This document shows, piece after piece, positions 15,385 to 22,815 of a stretch of DNA of 22,815 nucleotides. Below the pieces are notes generated by a model. That model had not been told where the DNA came from. It worked only from the letters and a program-made list of their open reading frames with translations, and made no database searches. Source of the DNA: an uncultured Lactobacillus sp. (GTDB lineage: Bacteria > Bacillota > Bacilli > Lactobacillales > Lactobacillaceae). Location: NCBI RefSeq assembly GCF_902491705.1, contig NZ_CABUIW010000034.1, forward strand, positions 1 through 22,815. The letters run 5' to 3'. Each line of letters opens with the position of its first letter. The stretch's first letter is position 1. Both the position numbers and the translations under genes were made by a program.

Positions 15385-17043
15385 TTAGCTTAATTCTTTG
15401 ATGATAGCTTCCAAAGTCTTCTTAGCTTCATCTTGGATTGGAGTTTCTGGGTGTTCTTCATCGTACTTGTTGAGCCAGTTCAAACGATCTTGCATTCTCT
15501 TTGCCAAGGTCTTTTGGTATTCTGGGTCATCAAGGTGAACTTCGTAACCATCAATTGGTAAGTATGATACACCCTTGAAGTTACCGAATGGCTTGAAGTC
15601 GCTGTCCTTAATGTTGCCGTTAGCCAAGTCTTCGATTAACTTCTTAGTAACTTCCTTTGGAATGTCCTTGCCCATGAATGCATCAGTGTTCAAGCTGTAG
15701 CAGCTAGCACCACGCTTAGTGAACAATTCCTTGAAGTCTGTGTAGTCACCAGATACTGGGTAAGCACGGAATGGGTCTGCAAATGGTTCGATAACCAAGG
15801 TGTTCATGTCAAAGCCCTTAGGCAAGTTTTCTGCAGAAGTTCTCTTGGTTGCCAAAGTACAACCCATAGTAGTTGCCAAAACTGGGTCATCGATCTTGAT
15901 GATTGGAGGAAGTGAACCGTCCTTCATGATCCAGAACAAAGCAGTGATTGGTGACTTTTCAAAGTCTACACGGTGAGGACTAGTGTAACGAGTCTTAATA
16001 ACACGACCGTTGTTGTTACGTAAGTCTTCAGTAACAATAACTTTCTTGCCGTTTTCGTCAAGAGTTACATCACAGTTCATAATAGTGGTGTAGTACTTAG
16101 TTTCGTGGTGACCTGCTGGGTAGTCGTGAGTCTTGTCGAAGTATGAAGGCTCAAGAGCTACTGATGAACCATCTTCACGTGAAATGATGAATGCGTCATC
16201 GTGAAGAACAGTGATGTCATATTTACCATCGTACATTTCGTGAGTCAAAGTTGACTTACCTGAACCTGACAAGCCGTAGAATGCGAAGGTCTTGTCGTCT
16301 TTGTCAGTGAAGTGGAATGACTTTTCACCACCGTGACAAGCAGTGTAGCCGTGACGGTGAGCAATAGCCCAAGCTAAAGTCAAGGTACCCTTCTTAAGTT
16401 CACCGAAGTAGCGAAGGTTAAATACAGCAGCACAGTTATGTGGAGCATCGAATACACCTAAGCCCTTAGGGTAATCTTCATCTTGAACATTTGGATCGAA
16501 GTAGAAGTAAATATCTGGTTCATCGTAGAACTTAGATTTTTCGTACATCTTTTGTGCTTCTTCGTCAAAGAAGTGGAAGTTCAAAATGTATGAAAGTAAA
16601 TTGAAGGCTTGATCTTCTGGCATCATGATGTGAGCCTTAACAGTGAATGATGGGTCAAGACCTACCAAAACAGTAGCCTTTAAGTACTTTTGTTCATGAC
16701 CCTTGTAAATATCTTCACGTAAATTACCGTTTAAGGCTTCGGCATCTTCATTAGGGTTGTCTACGAAGTGACGTGCACTAGCAGTTCTACCTAAGATCTT
16801 ACCGTGGTTGTAAACCAATTGGGTTGCGCCGTATGGTAAGCCTAATTCCTTGGTGTGAAGGATAGGTAAGTCAGTAACGATAACGCCTGATTGCTTCTTA
16901 GCTAAATTGTAAGCTTCAGCAACACTGGTTACTTCGTGTACGTTGTTACCATAAAATGCACTCTCGATTGTTGCGCGGGTGCGGCTAAACATAGGATTTG
17001 CTTTTCTAAGTTCATCTTGAGAATAACGTTCTTTTGTACTCAT
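15385..17043 (-). CDS. pckA: Phosphoenolpyruvate carboxykinase (ATP)
   Basis: Converts oxaloacetate and ATP to PEP, CO2 and ADP, or runs in reverse to fix CO2 on PEP. At 552 residues it is in the range of the ATP-dependent family. Visible are the kinase loop GLSGSGKST (257-265), HDDAF (281-285) for metal and nucleotide, and TRYTSPHRVDFEKSP followed by IKIDDPVLATTMGCTLATKRTSAEN near the adenine site. Ser264 stands where many homologues have Thr. The start ATG at 17041-17043 follows a GAGAGG motif at a long distance (about 13 bases), so the start is not certain, but the next Met (residue 18) has no better site. It is transcribed convergently to the Nudix gene and divergently from the TerB-family gene. 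Most lactobacilli lack a full TCA cycle, so its role is probably anaplerotic or in using malate or citrate; that is inference. Confidence 0.96.
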   Translation of the reverse strand: MSTKERYSQDELRKANPMFSRTRATIESAFYGNNVHEVTSVAEAYNLAKKQSGVIVTDLPILHTKELGLPYGATQLVYNHGKILGRTASARHFVDNPNEDAEALNGNLREDIYKGHEQKYLKATVLVGLDPSFTVKAHIMMPEDQAFNLLSYILNFHFFDEEAQKMYEKSKFYDEPDIYFYFDPNVQDEDYPKGLGVFDAPHNCAAVFNLRYFGELKKGTLTLAWAIAHRHGYTACHGGEKSFHFTDKDDKTFAFYGLSGSGKSTLTHEMYDGKYDITVLHDDAFIISREDGSSVALEPSYFDKTHDYPAGHHETKYYTTIMNCDVTLDENGKKVIVTEDLRNNNGRVIKTRYTSPHRVDFEKSPITALFWIMKDGSLPPIIKIDDPVLATTMGCTLATKRTSAENLPKGFDMNTLVIEPFADPFRAYPVSGDYTDFKELFTKRGASCYSLNTDAFMGKDIPKEVTKKLIEDLANGNIKDSDFKPFGNFKGVSYLPIDGYEVHLDDPEYQKTLAKRMQDRLNWLNKYDEEHPETPIQDEAKKTLEAIIKELS

Positions 17044-17076
17044 ATTAAGATTTTTTCCTCTCTAGGAAGCTATAAA

Positions 17077-17091
17077 TTAAAACGCTTTCAA
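17077..17091 (-). promoter_or_regulatory. cre-like site upstream of pckA
   Basis: On the minus strand TTGAAAGCGTTTTAA matches WTGNAANCGNWNNCW except for the C near the end. It lies 34 bases upstream of the pckA start codon, downstream of a weak promoter candidate (TATAGG on the minus strand), a place where bound CcpA would block transcription. Gluconeogenic pckA genes are classically glucose-repressed. Confidence 0.5.
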
Positions 17092-17220
17092 TAACTTACA
17101 TCACCTATACTAACATAAAAGTTTGTTCATAACCACACAAATATAAAAATATAAGCTTTATGGAATACAAAAACATATACATGCGGCCTAAATTTACTAG
17201 CAGACTACCGTAAAAATAGA

Positions 17221-17229
17221 TGTTATAAT
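17221..17229 (+). promoter_or_regulatory. Extended -10 promoter of the TerB/ATPase/helicase operon
   Basis: TGTTATAAT contains a consensus TATAAT (17224-17229) with an upstream TGn, 30 bases before the ATG of the first gene. No good -35 hexamer is present (CAGACT at 17 bases), as is usual for extended -10 promoters. The ribosome binding site AAAGGA is at 17245-17250. Confidence 0.6.
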
Positions 17230-17259
17230 TAGAACACATGTACGAAAGGATAAGGCAAA

Positions 17260-19101
17260 ATGGATTCAAATCAGCTATTTAAATACGTTTATGCAAAATA
17301 TGGTCTTAAATTTGAGCCAATTATTCCAGGATCAACCGATACTTATGTGCTCATGTCACCATTAGATAGCGGTTATTTTGCCATGCTTTCTCGTATTAAA
17401 ATAAATAACGCACCTAGGGCAGTTCTCGATTTGAAGTGCGGAGACTTTGCAGGAACCATTCGTGATTTACCTGGATTTACTGATCCGGTTCGAATTAAAG
17501 ATTCAGCTTGGGTAGGTGCAATTTTAGGAGCTAATAACGACAGTTCAATCAAAAAGGCACTGGATTATGCATTTAAACTTGCGATGAACGGCAAGCAAGT
17601 GAATGTGGCCCAAGATCAATATTTTTATATTCCGCCTGAGGATGTAGAAGAAAAATACAAGGCGCAACCGATTAAGCCACGGAAAAATTTTGTTAAAAAG
17701 CAAGCAAAATCAAATATTCCAGATAAGATCCATAAAATGCTTGAGATGTACGACTATAGCCTTTTACCGCAGAAAGGCAGAGCTAAGAACTTTTATGTTC
17801 AAGCGCGCTTTATGGCGGATTATGAAGATGATTATTCTGAGTATTTTGCTTTTAAAAGGTTTTATCCAACTTACCATGATATGTCTGTGGGACAGCTGAG
17901 AAGTTATTTCACCTGGCGCAGTAAACTCAGAAAAGGTGAATATCAGAAAACTAGTACATCTTATGCCTTTATCTATATTTATGAATTGTTGAATAATGCC
18001 ACGGTGGATCCAGAAGAAGGCTATGAAAAGCTGCTGAATTTTAAGCAAAATTATGTAGAAAAATATGATCTAACGATTGAGCCTTACTTAAATGATTGGC
18101 TAAAAGATTATGTTTTGTACTATCAATTAGGAGAAGATGCAGTTAAGCAGTGCTTTGAATCTGAAATAAAAGAAGATCATGACTACTTAATTATGCGTCA
18201 TCCTGAAAAATACTCCGCTGAAGAACTAGCTGATGTTTTTGCACAGAAATCATCATACTGGAATACTTCAAAGGTAATTCAAAACAACCAAGCAAAATTT
18301 GCCAAGATCTTAAAAAGCGTGTGGCAAGAACTATTAAATGCTAAAAAATATGGCATTGCTTATTACAGCGCGTTTGTAGCTAGACAAGAAGTCAAAAAGC
18401 AGGACGTATTTTTAGGCAGTGTTTTTTATAATCGGAAAAATAAACTTCCAGTTCAAAATATTGATGCTTCAAGAAAGTACGTCTTTTCACTTGGCGACAC
18501 TGCTTATTGGCAGATTCATTTTGATAAACCAGTGAAAAAGCAGAAGACTAATCTGAACACTTTTTTACATGAATTAGATCGAATAGCACGTGAAAAGTTA
18601 AAGCTAGGTCGACCAATTAAGCCACGATTTATCGATCAAGCTGTTCTTAAAGCAATCGAAAATGGGATTGCTGTTTATCAAAAAGAGCAAGAAAAAGCCA
18701 AGATTAATCAAATCAAAATCGACTTTTCTAACCTCGAGCAAATTCGTACTAATGCATCGGTTACGCGTGATAGTCTATTAACTGATGAAGAGAAAAAATT
18801 AGAGCAAGAAGAAATTCAAAAAGAAACCAAGCCAGAAACTAAACCTACAGAAGTTAAAACTAACAATGAATATGGACTAGATCCAGATGAAATGTTTCTG
18901 CTTATAGCTTTGCTTAAAAATGAACCTTGGCAAGATTACGTAAAAAAGAAGCACTTAATGGTTTCAATTCTGGCCGACAGTATTAATGACAAACTTTTTG
19001 ATGAATTTGGCGATAGCGTCATCGAGTTTGATGATCAAGATCAGCCACAAATTATTGAAGACTATGAAGAAGATTTAAAGGATATGTTTTTGAAGGGATA
19101 A
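17260..19101 (+). CDS. TerB_N/TerB_C domain protein with an N-terminal MmcQ/YjbR-like domain
   Basis: A soluble 613-residue protein, first of a three-gene operon. Residues about 1-115 resemble the MmcQ/YjbR (DUF419) fold: VLDLKCGDFAGTIRDLPG followed by DPVRIKDSAWVGAIL matches the family pattern of LKC, a pro-rich turn and a Trp before the final strand. Residues about 145-300 look like TerB_N, with FMADYEDDYSEYF, PTYHDMSVGQLRSYFTWR and YAFIYIYELLN. Residues about 420-613 look like TerB_C, with RFIDQAVLKAIENGI, LEQIRTNASVTRDSLL and the acidic end LDPDEMFLLIALLKNEPW. A charged Glu/Lys/Pro/Thr linker separates the last segment. There is no obvious central TerB metal-binding domain. TerB-type domains recur in tellurite-resistance and phage-defence gene sets; MmcQ/YjbR folds are thought to bind nucleic acid. 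The exact job is unknown; a sensor or adaptor for the ATPase and helicase that follow is an inference. The next gene starts three bases after its stop. Confidence 0.85.
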   Translation: MDSNQLFKYVYAKYGLKFEPIIPGSTDTYVLMSPLDSGYFAMLSRIKINNAPRAVLDLKCGDFAGTIRDLPGFTDPVRIKDSAWVGAILGANNDSSIKKALDYAFKLAMNGKQVNVAQDQYFYIPPEDVEEKYKAQPIKPRKNFVKKQAKSNIPDKIHKMLEMYDYSLLPQKGRAKNFYVQARFMADYEDDYSEYFAFKRFYPTYHDMSVGQLRSYFTWRSKLRKGEYQKTSTSYAFIYIYELLNNATVDPEEGYEKLLNFKQNYVEKYDLTIEPYLNDWLKDYVLYYQLGEDAVKQCFESEIKEDHDYLIMRHPEKYSAEELADVFAQKSSYWNTSKVIQNNQAKFAKILKSVWQELLNAKKYGIAYYSAFVARQEVKKQDVFLGSVFYNRKNKLPVQNIDASRKYVFSLGDTAYWQIHFDKPVKKQKTNLNTFLHELDRIAREKLKLGRPIKPRFIDQAVLKAIENGIAVYQKEQEKAKINQIKIDFSNLEQIRTNASVTRDSLLTDEEKKLEQEEIQKETKPETKPTEVKTNNEYGLDPDEMFLLIALLKNEPWQDYVKKKHLMVSILADSINDKLFDEFGDSVIEFDDQDQPQIIEDYEEDLKDMFLKG

Positions 19102-19104
19102 AAG

Positions 19105-20430
19105 ATGCCACAAAAAAGAAAAGTACCTAAGAGAATTGCGCAAACCGTATTGAATTCGCTAAAAGGTGGGGTAGTTCCGCGAATTGGCTTACCTTATATT
19201 ACAGTTGGCCGTAAAGCCGAAATTGAAGCACTCTTGCACGACGTTGATGTGATTCAAGAAGGTGGAGCAAGTTTTCGTTTCATCGTTGGACGTTACGGTT
19301 CAGGAAAAAGTTTTTTGCTGCAAACAATTCGTAACTATGTAATGGATAAAAACTTCGTTGTTGTTGATGGCGACCTTTCTCCAGAGCGACGTCTACAAGG
19401 TTCTAAGGGACAAGGTCTTGCCACATATCGCGAATTAATTCAGAATCTTTCTACTAAAACTAGACCAGAAGGCGGTGCCTTAACCTTAATCTTGGATCGT
19501 TGGATTAATTCAGTCCAAACTAAGGTAGTCAGTGAAGGCATTCCTAGCGATGACCCTAAATTTGAAGAGGAAGTAGATAAGAAGATTTATGGCGTAATTT
19601 CTTCATTAAATGAGCTAGTTCACGGTTTTGATTTTGCCAAGCTGCTCAACATGTACTATCACGCTTATATGAGTGGCGATGATGAGACTAAGGCCAAGGT
19701 TGTTAAGTGGTTTAGAGGAGAATATAGCCATAAAACTGAAGCTAAAAAGGATCTGAGCGTTGATATTATTATCTCTGACAGCGACTGGTATGAATATCTA
19801 AAGCTGTTTGCGACCTTCTTCAGACAAGCTGGTTATGCTGGTCTTATGATCATGATTGACGAGTTAGTTAACATCTACAAAATTCCTAATGCAATTAGTC
19901 GTCAGTACAATTATGAAAAGATTTTGACCATGTATAACGACACTCTTCAAGGGAAAGCTAAGTATCTAGGGATCATCATGTGTGGTACGCCGCAAGCTGT
20001 CGAAGATCGCCGCCGCGGAGTTTATTCATATGAAGCCTTAAGAAGTAGATTAGCTTCAGGTAAATTTGCTCAAGAAGGCGCACGTGATATGTATGCACCT
20101 GTGATTAAACTTGAACCATTAACTGCAGAAGAAATGCTGGTTTTAACAGAAAAATTAGCTGATATGCATGCCAATTTGTATGGTTATGAGAGAACAATTA
20201 CTGATGAAGATTTAGCCCAGTTCATCAAGATCGAATATGCACGCGTTGGGGCAGATACCAACATTACGCCACGTGAAATTATTCGTGATTTTATTGAACT
20301 GCTTGATATTGTTTGGCAAAATCCTGATCAAAAGATTACTGATCTGCTTAATTCAGATCAATTTAACTACACTAAATCTGAAGCAGTATCAGATAATGCG
20401 GAAAAGGATTATACCGAATTTAAACTTTAA
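19105..20430 (+). CDS. BrxD-like P-loop ATPase (DUF2791-type ATP-binding protein)
   Basis: A 441-residue AAA-like ATPase. It has Walker A GRYGSGKS (62-69), a Walker B MIMIDE ending in Asp252-Glu253, and the family block CGTPQAVEDRRRGVYSYEALRSRL with several arginines. The N-terminal GGVVPRIGLPYITVGRKAEIEALL is the typical lead-in of the BREX ATP-binding protein family, as is DGDLSPERRLQG after Walker A. In BREX type 2-like islands BrxD is encoded beside the helicase BrxHI, exactly the order seen here. It probably couples ATP hydrolysis to loading or controlling that helicase on DNA (inference). It starts three bases after the TerB-family gene, whose last codons contain its ribosome binding site GAAGGG, and ends 12 bases before the helicase, so the three are translationally linked. 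Confidence 0.87.
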   Translation: MPQKRKVPKRIAQTVLNSLKGGVVPRIGLPYITVGRKAEIEALLHDVDVIQEGGASFRFIVGRYGSGKSFLLQTIRNYVMDKNFVVVDGDLSPERRLQGSKGQGLATYRELIQNLSTKTRPEGGALTLILDRWINSVQTKVVSEGIPSDDPKFEEEVDKKIYGVISSLNELVHGFDFAKLLNMYYHAYMSGDDETKAKVVKWFRGEYSHKTEAKKDLSVDIIISDSDWYEYLKLFATFFRQAGYAGLMIMIDELVNIYKIPNAISRQYNYEKILTMYNDTLQGKAKYLGIIMCGTPQAVEDRRRGVYSYEALRSRLASGKFAQEGARDMYAPVIKLEPLTAEEMLVLTEKLADMHANLYGYERTITDEDLAQFIKIEYARVGADTNITPREIIRDFIELLDIVWQNPDQKITDLLNSDQFNYTKSEAVSDNAEKDYTEFKL

Positions 20431-20442
20431 AGGAAATTATTT

Positions 20443-22674
20443 ATGGACGTTTTTTCACATTATGCGCCATTTATTCAGGACTATATCTATGAACACGGCT
20501 GGCAAAATTTAAGACCGATTCAAGTTGCGGCAGCCGAAGAAATTTTTAACACAGATCATAATGTGCTTTTGTCGGCTTCAACGGCTTCCGGGAAAACTGA
20601 AGCGGCCTTTTTTCCTATTTTGTCAGAAATTTATGATGAACCAGAAGATTCAGTTAAAGTACTGTATATTGCACCGCTCAAAGCATTAATTAATGATCAA
20701 TATGATCGCTTAACGGACTTATGCACAGATGTGGATATTCCAGTTTGGCGCTGGCATGGGGATGTTGCTCAAACACAAAAACGCAAGATGCTTAAACATC
20801 CTTCGGGTATTTTGCAGATCACGCCGGAGTCGCTTGAAAGCTTCATGATCAACAAGCACATGGACATTCCTCATCTTTTTGGCGGGTTAAAATATATCGT
20901 TGTTGATGAATTGCACTCCTTTTTAAGAAGTGATCGCGGTGGACAAACCTTTTGTTTGATTGAGCGCTTGTCCAAGCTTGCCGGCGTTAATCCAAGACGT
21001 ATTGGTCTTTCTGCTACCATTGGTAATTTAGAAGATGCAAGTAAATTCTTAGGTGCGGGTTCAAATAGAAAGACAGTAGCGCCAAAGGTGCAGAATGAGC
21101 CGCAGATTTGGCATCTTTCAATGGAACACTTTTATAAAACTGATCCACAGGCAAGTTCAAAAGACTTTGATCCAAGTCAAGTTGAACCAAAAACTGATAA
21201 GGCGCCAGAGTTAGCTGATCCTGGAATTGGCTATATTTTTGAACATACTCGCGGTAAAAAGTGCCTTGTTTTCACTAATAGTCGTGAAGAATGTGAGGCT
21301 GTTTGTCAAGAACTTAGAGCATACTGTGCTTATAACCATGAACCAGATCGCTTTATGATTCACCATGGTAATCTGTCGCCAGCTTTGCGTGAAACGGCAG
21401 AAGCCGCAATGAAAGATGACGACGTCTACATGACGACCTGTGCTACAGCAACGCTAGAGCTTGGAATAGATATTGGTCAATTAGAGTCTGCTTTTCAGAT
21501 TGATGCGCCGTTTACGGTGTCTGGTTTTTTGCAAAGAATGGGTCGAACGGGCCGGCGCGGTAATCCGCCAGAGATGCACTTTGTGATGAGAGAAGAACAC
21601 CCAGAATCACGGGCAATGCTGCCAGAACTGATTCCGTGGCCATTGCTTCAAGGGATTGCCTTAGTACAGCTTTATGCAGAAGAAAAATGGGTGGAGCCAC
21701 CTGAACCTAATCGTTTGCCATATAGTTTGCTCTACCACCAAACGATGAGTACGCTTGCTTCAAGTGGTGAAATGACGCCGGCAGAGCTTGCTTCTAGAGT
21801 GCTGACCTTGTCATATTTCCATAACGTAAGCCAGGAGGACTATCGAGTTTTACTTAAGCATTTACTTAAAACAGGTCACATTGAATGGACCGAAAATGGT
21901 GGATTAATCGTGGGACTCGCCGGTGAAAGAGTTGTGAATAACTTTAAGTTTTACGCGGTTTTCCAAGAAAATGAGGAATTCAGTGTTCATGCCGGCAGTG
22001 AAGAATTAGGTACGATCGTTAAGCCGCCTCCTGTAGGAGATAAGATTGCGATTGCAGGCCGCGTCTGGGTAGTCGAAGATGTTGATATTAAGCACCATCA
22101 AGTATATTGCCATGAGGTGGATGGGAGAATCCCTGCCTACTTTGGGGATGTACCAGGCGATATTCAGCCTAAGATTTTGCAAAGAATGAAAAAGGTACTC
22201 GAAGAGAAAACGATGTACCCATATTTAATGCAAAACGGTAAGGCGAGATTGACTCAGGCAAGAGACACTGCGGCTTTAGCAGGATTGCCAAAGAAAAACT
22301 TGATTAAACTTGGCGGCAACATGTGGTGCCTTTTCCCATGGACTGGAACGTATGCATTTTTGGCACTTGAGAGATTGATCAGAATTAAGTGTGGCGAAAA
22401 GTTAAACATTCGCGGCTTCAACTCATCTCGGCCATACTTTATGTACTTTGCTATGGATGCAGATGAGCATGATTTCTGGCGAATTATAGGTGAAGAAGCA
22501 GCTAAAGATTTTGATCCACTTGATCTGGTATATCCAAATGAAGTGCCTGGAATTGATAAGTATGACCAATATTTGCCTAAGGAATTGCTGAGAAAAGAGT
22601 TTGCTTACAGCATTTTGAATATCAAAGAAATGAAACGCTGCGTTGAGCAAATGGTCAAAGACAATTTGGTATAA
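20443..22674 (+). CDS. Lhr/BrxHI-like superfamily 2 DEAD/DEAH-box helicase
   Basis: A 743-residue ATP-dependent helicase or translocase. Motifs in order: a Q-motif-like RPIQVAAAEEIF (about 23-34), motif I ASTASGKT (45-52), LYIAPLKALINDQYDRL (Ia), TPESLESFM (Ib), motif II DELH (155-158), motif III SAT (190-192), VFTNSREECE (IV), TATLELGIDIG (V) and motif VI QRMGRTGRR (364-372). Residues about 400-743 form a long C-terminal region resembling the winged-helix and beta parts of Lhr-type helicases (VKPPPVGDKIAIAGRVWVVEDVD). No Cys cluster of the DUF1998/MrfA type is seen. The best functional parallel is BrxHI of BREX islands, encoded directly after a BrxD gene. AAAGGA precedes its ATG by about eight bases. 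It is the last gene of the operon; a strong hairpin lies about 100 bases downstream. Confidence 0.9.
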   Translation: MDVFSHYAPFIQDYIYEHGWQNLRPIQVAAAEEIFNTDHNVLLSASTASGKTEAAFFPILSEIYDEPEDSVKVLYIAPLKALINDQYDRLTDLCTDVDIPVWRWHGDVAQTQKRKMLKHPSGILQITPESLESFMINKHMDIPHLFGGLKYIVVDELHSFLRSDRGGQTFCLIERLSKLAGVNPRRIGLSATIGNLEDASKFLGAGSNRKTVAPKVQNEPQIWHLSMEHFYKTDPQASSKDFDPSQVEPKTDKAPELADPGIGYIFEHTRGKKCLVFTNSREECEAVCQELRAYCAYNHEPDRFMIHHGNLSPALRETAEAAMKDDDVYMTTCATATLELGIDIGQLESAFQIDAPFTVSGFLQRMGRTGRRGNPPEMHFVMREEHPESRAMLPELIPWPLLQGIALVQLYAEEKWVEPPEPNRLPYSLLYHQTMSTLASSGEMTPAELASRVLTLSYFHNVSQEDYRVLLKHLLKTGHIEWTENGGLIVGLAGERVVNNFKFYAVFQENEEFSVHAGSEELGTIVKPPPVGDKIAIAGRVWVVEDVDIKHHQVYCHEVDGRIPAYFGDVPGDIQPKILQRMKKVLEEKTMYPYLMQNGKARLTQARDTAALAGLPKKNLIKLGGNMWCLFPWTGTYAFLALERLIRIKCGEKLNIRGFNSSRPYFMYFAMDADEHDFWRIIGEEAAKDFDPLDLVYPNEVPGIDKYDQYLPKELLRKEFAYSILNIKEMKRCVEQMVKDNLV

Positions 22675-22704
22675 TTGAATAAAAAAAGAAAAGAGTAAAG
22701 AAAC

Positions 22705-22815
22705 ATGGCTTTAAAAATTAATCAATCAGTTTCAAAAGATGCACAAGCTAGAACTTTGTTAAACATCCTAAAGTATAAGGTGAATAGAAGCATGACGATG
22801 CTTTTATTCACCTTT
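22705..22815 (+). CDS. Possible short reading frame running off the window
   Basis: An ATG at 22705 opens a frame (MALKINQSVSKDAQARTLLN...) that stays open for 37 codons to the window edge. The upstream AAAGAG/AAAG is only a weak ribosome binding site, and the frame runs through a long hairpin that looks like a transcription terminator. It may be a tiny peptide, the decayed start of a lost gene, or a real gene cut by the window. I do not recognise the sequence. Confidence 0.3.
   Translation, partial: MALKINQSVSKDAQARTLLNILKYKVNRSMTMLLFTF
22777..22815 (+). terminator. Probable terminator hairpin of the TerB/ATPase/helicase operon
   Basis: A 17-bp stem (22777-22793 with 22798-22814, one G-T pair) with a 4-base loop and at least TTT at the window edge. 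The length of the T tail cannot be seen. It starts 103 bases after the helicase stop codon. Confidence 0.7.

Noticed and set aside
17260..22674. A complete BREX or DISARM system
   Set aside because: Only the BrxD-like and BrxHI-like genes are shared; no methyltransferase, PglZ, BrxC, BrxL, BrxA/B or phospholipase-like gene is present in the window, and pckA and a terminator bound the operon.
17044..22815. Recent insertion of the three-gene operon as a mobile element
   Set aside because: No integrase, transposase, flanking direct repeats or tRNA gene could be seen, and base composition is like the neighbours; the right boundary is outside the window, so transfer is neither shown nor excluded.

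Overview
The window reads as a low-GC Gram-positive chromosome, most likely Lactobacillus sensu stricto (acidophilus/crispatus/helveticus type). This is an inference from AT-rich intergenic DNA, strong AGGAGG-type ribosome binding sites, U-tailed terminators, cre-like sites and the gene set (adhE, glmS, mannitol PTS, ackA, pckA). Species cannot be fixed from the sequence alone. No rRNA, tRNA, CRISPR array, insertion sequence or phage gene was seen.

Layout. On the left, an APC-family amino acid permease (minus strand) diverges from adhE (plus); the 0.3-kb gap holds a perfect cre match and, at the adhE promoter, a near-perfect Rex-type operator. Next is glmS, with a good promoter followed by two direct 12-bp operator-like repeats and no room for a glmS ribozyme. 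A complete mannitol locus follows: mtlR (PRD activator), then mtlA-mtlF-mtlD as a tight operon whose promoter overlaps a cre. Then come ackA behind a promoter with overlapping palindromes, a carboxymuconolactone-decarboxylase-family gene broken by a one-base frameshift, an orphan 75-residue acidic protein, a Nudix hydrolase, and ATP-type PEP carboxykinase on the minus strand with its own cre-like site. Together this half is central carbon and redox metabolism: mannitol uptake and oxidation yields fructose-6-phosphate and NADH, AdhE-type chemistry can reoxidise NADH, AckA makes ATP from acetyl phosphate, PckA allows PEP formation from oxaloacetate, and GlmS draws fructose-6-phosphate into cell-wall amino sugars.

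On the right (17260-22674) is the most interesting unit: a compact three-gene operon with its own extended -10 promoter and a hairpin terminator at the window edge. It encodes a MmcQ/YjbR-like + TerB_N + TerB_C fusion protein, a BrxD-like (DUF2791-type) P-loop ATPase, and an Lhr/BrxHI-like superfamily 2 helicase. The second and third genes are components of BREX-type defence islands, but no BREX core gene (pglX, pglZ, brxC, brxL) is present, so this looks like a stand-alone DNA-surveillance or antiphage module sitting beside metabolic genes.

Other points worth a look: the AdhE alcohol-dehydrogenase half appears to lack two of the four usual iron ligands; MtlA carries a second, degenerate EIIB-like domain with His in place of the phosphorylated Cys; and MtlR keeps only one of four usual PRD histidines.
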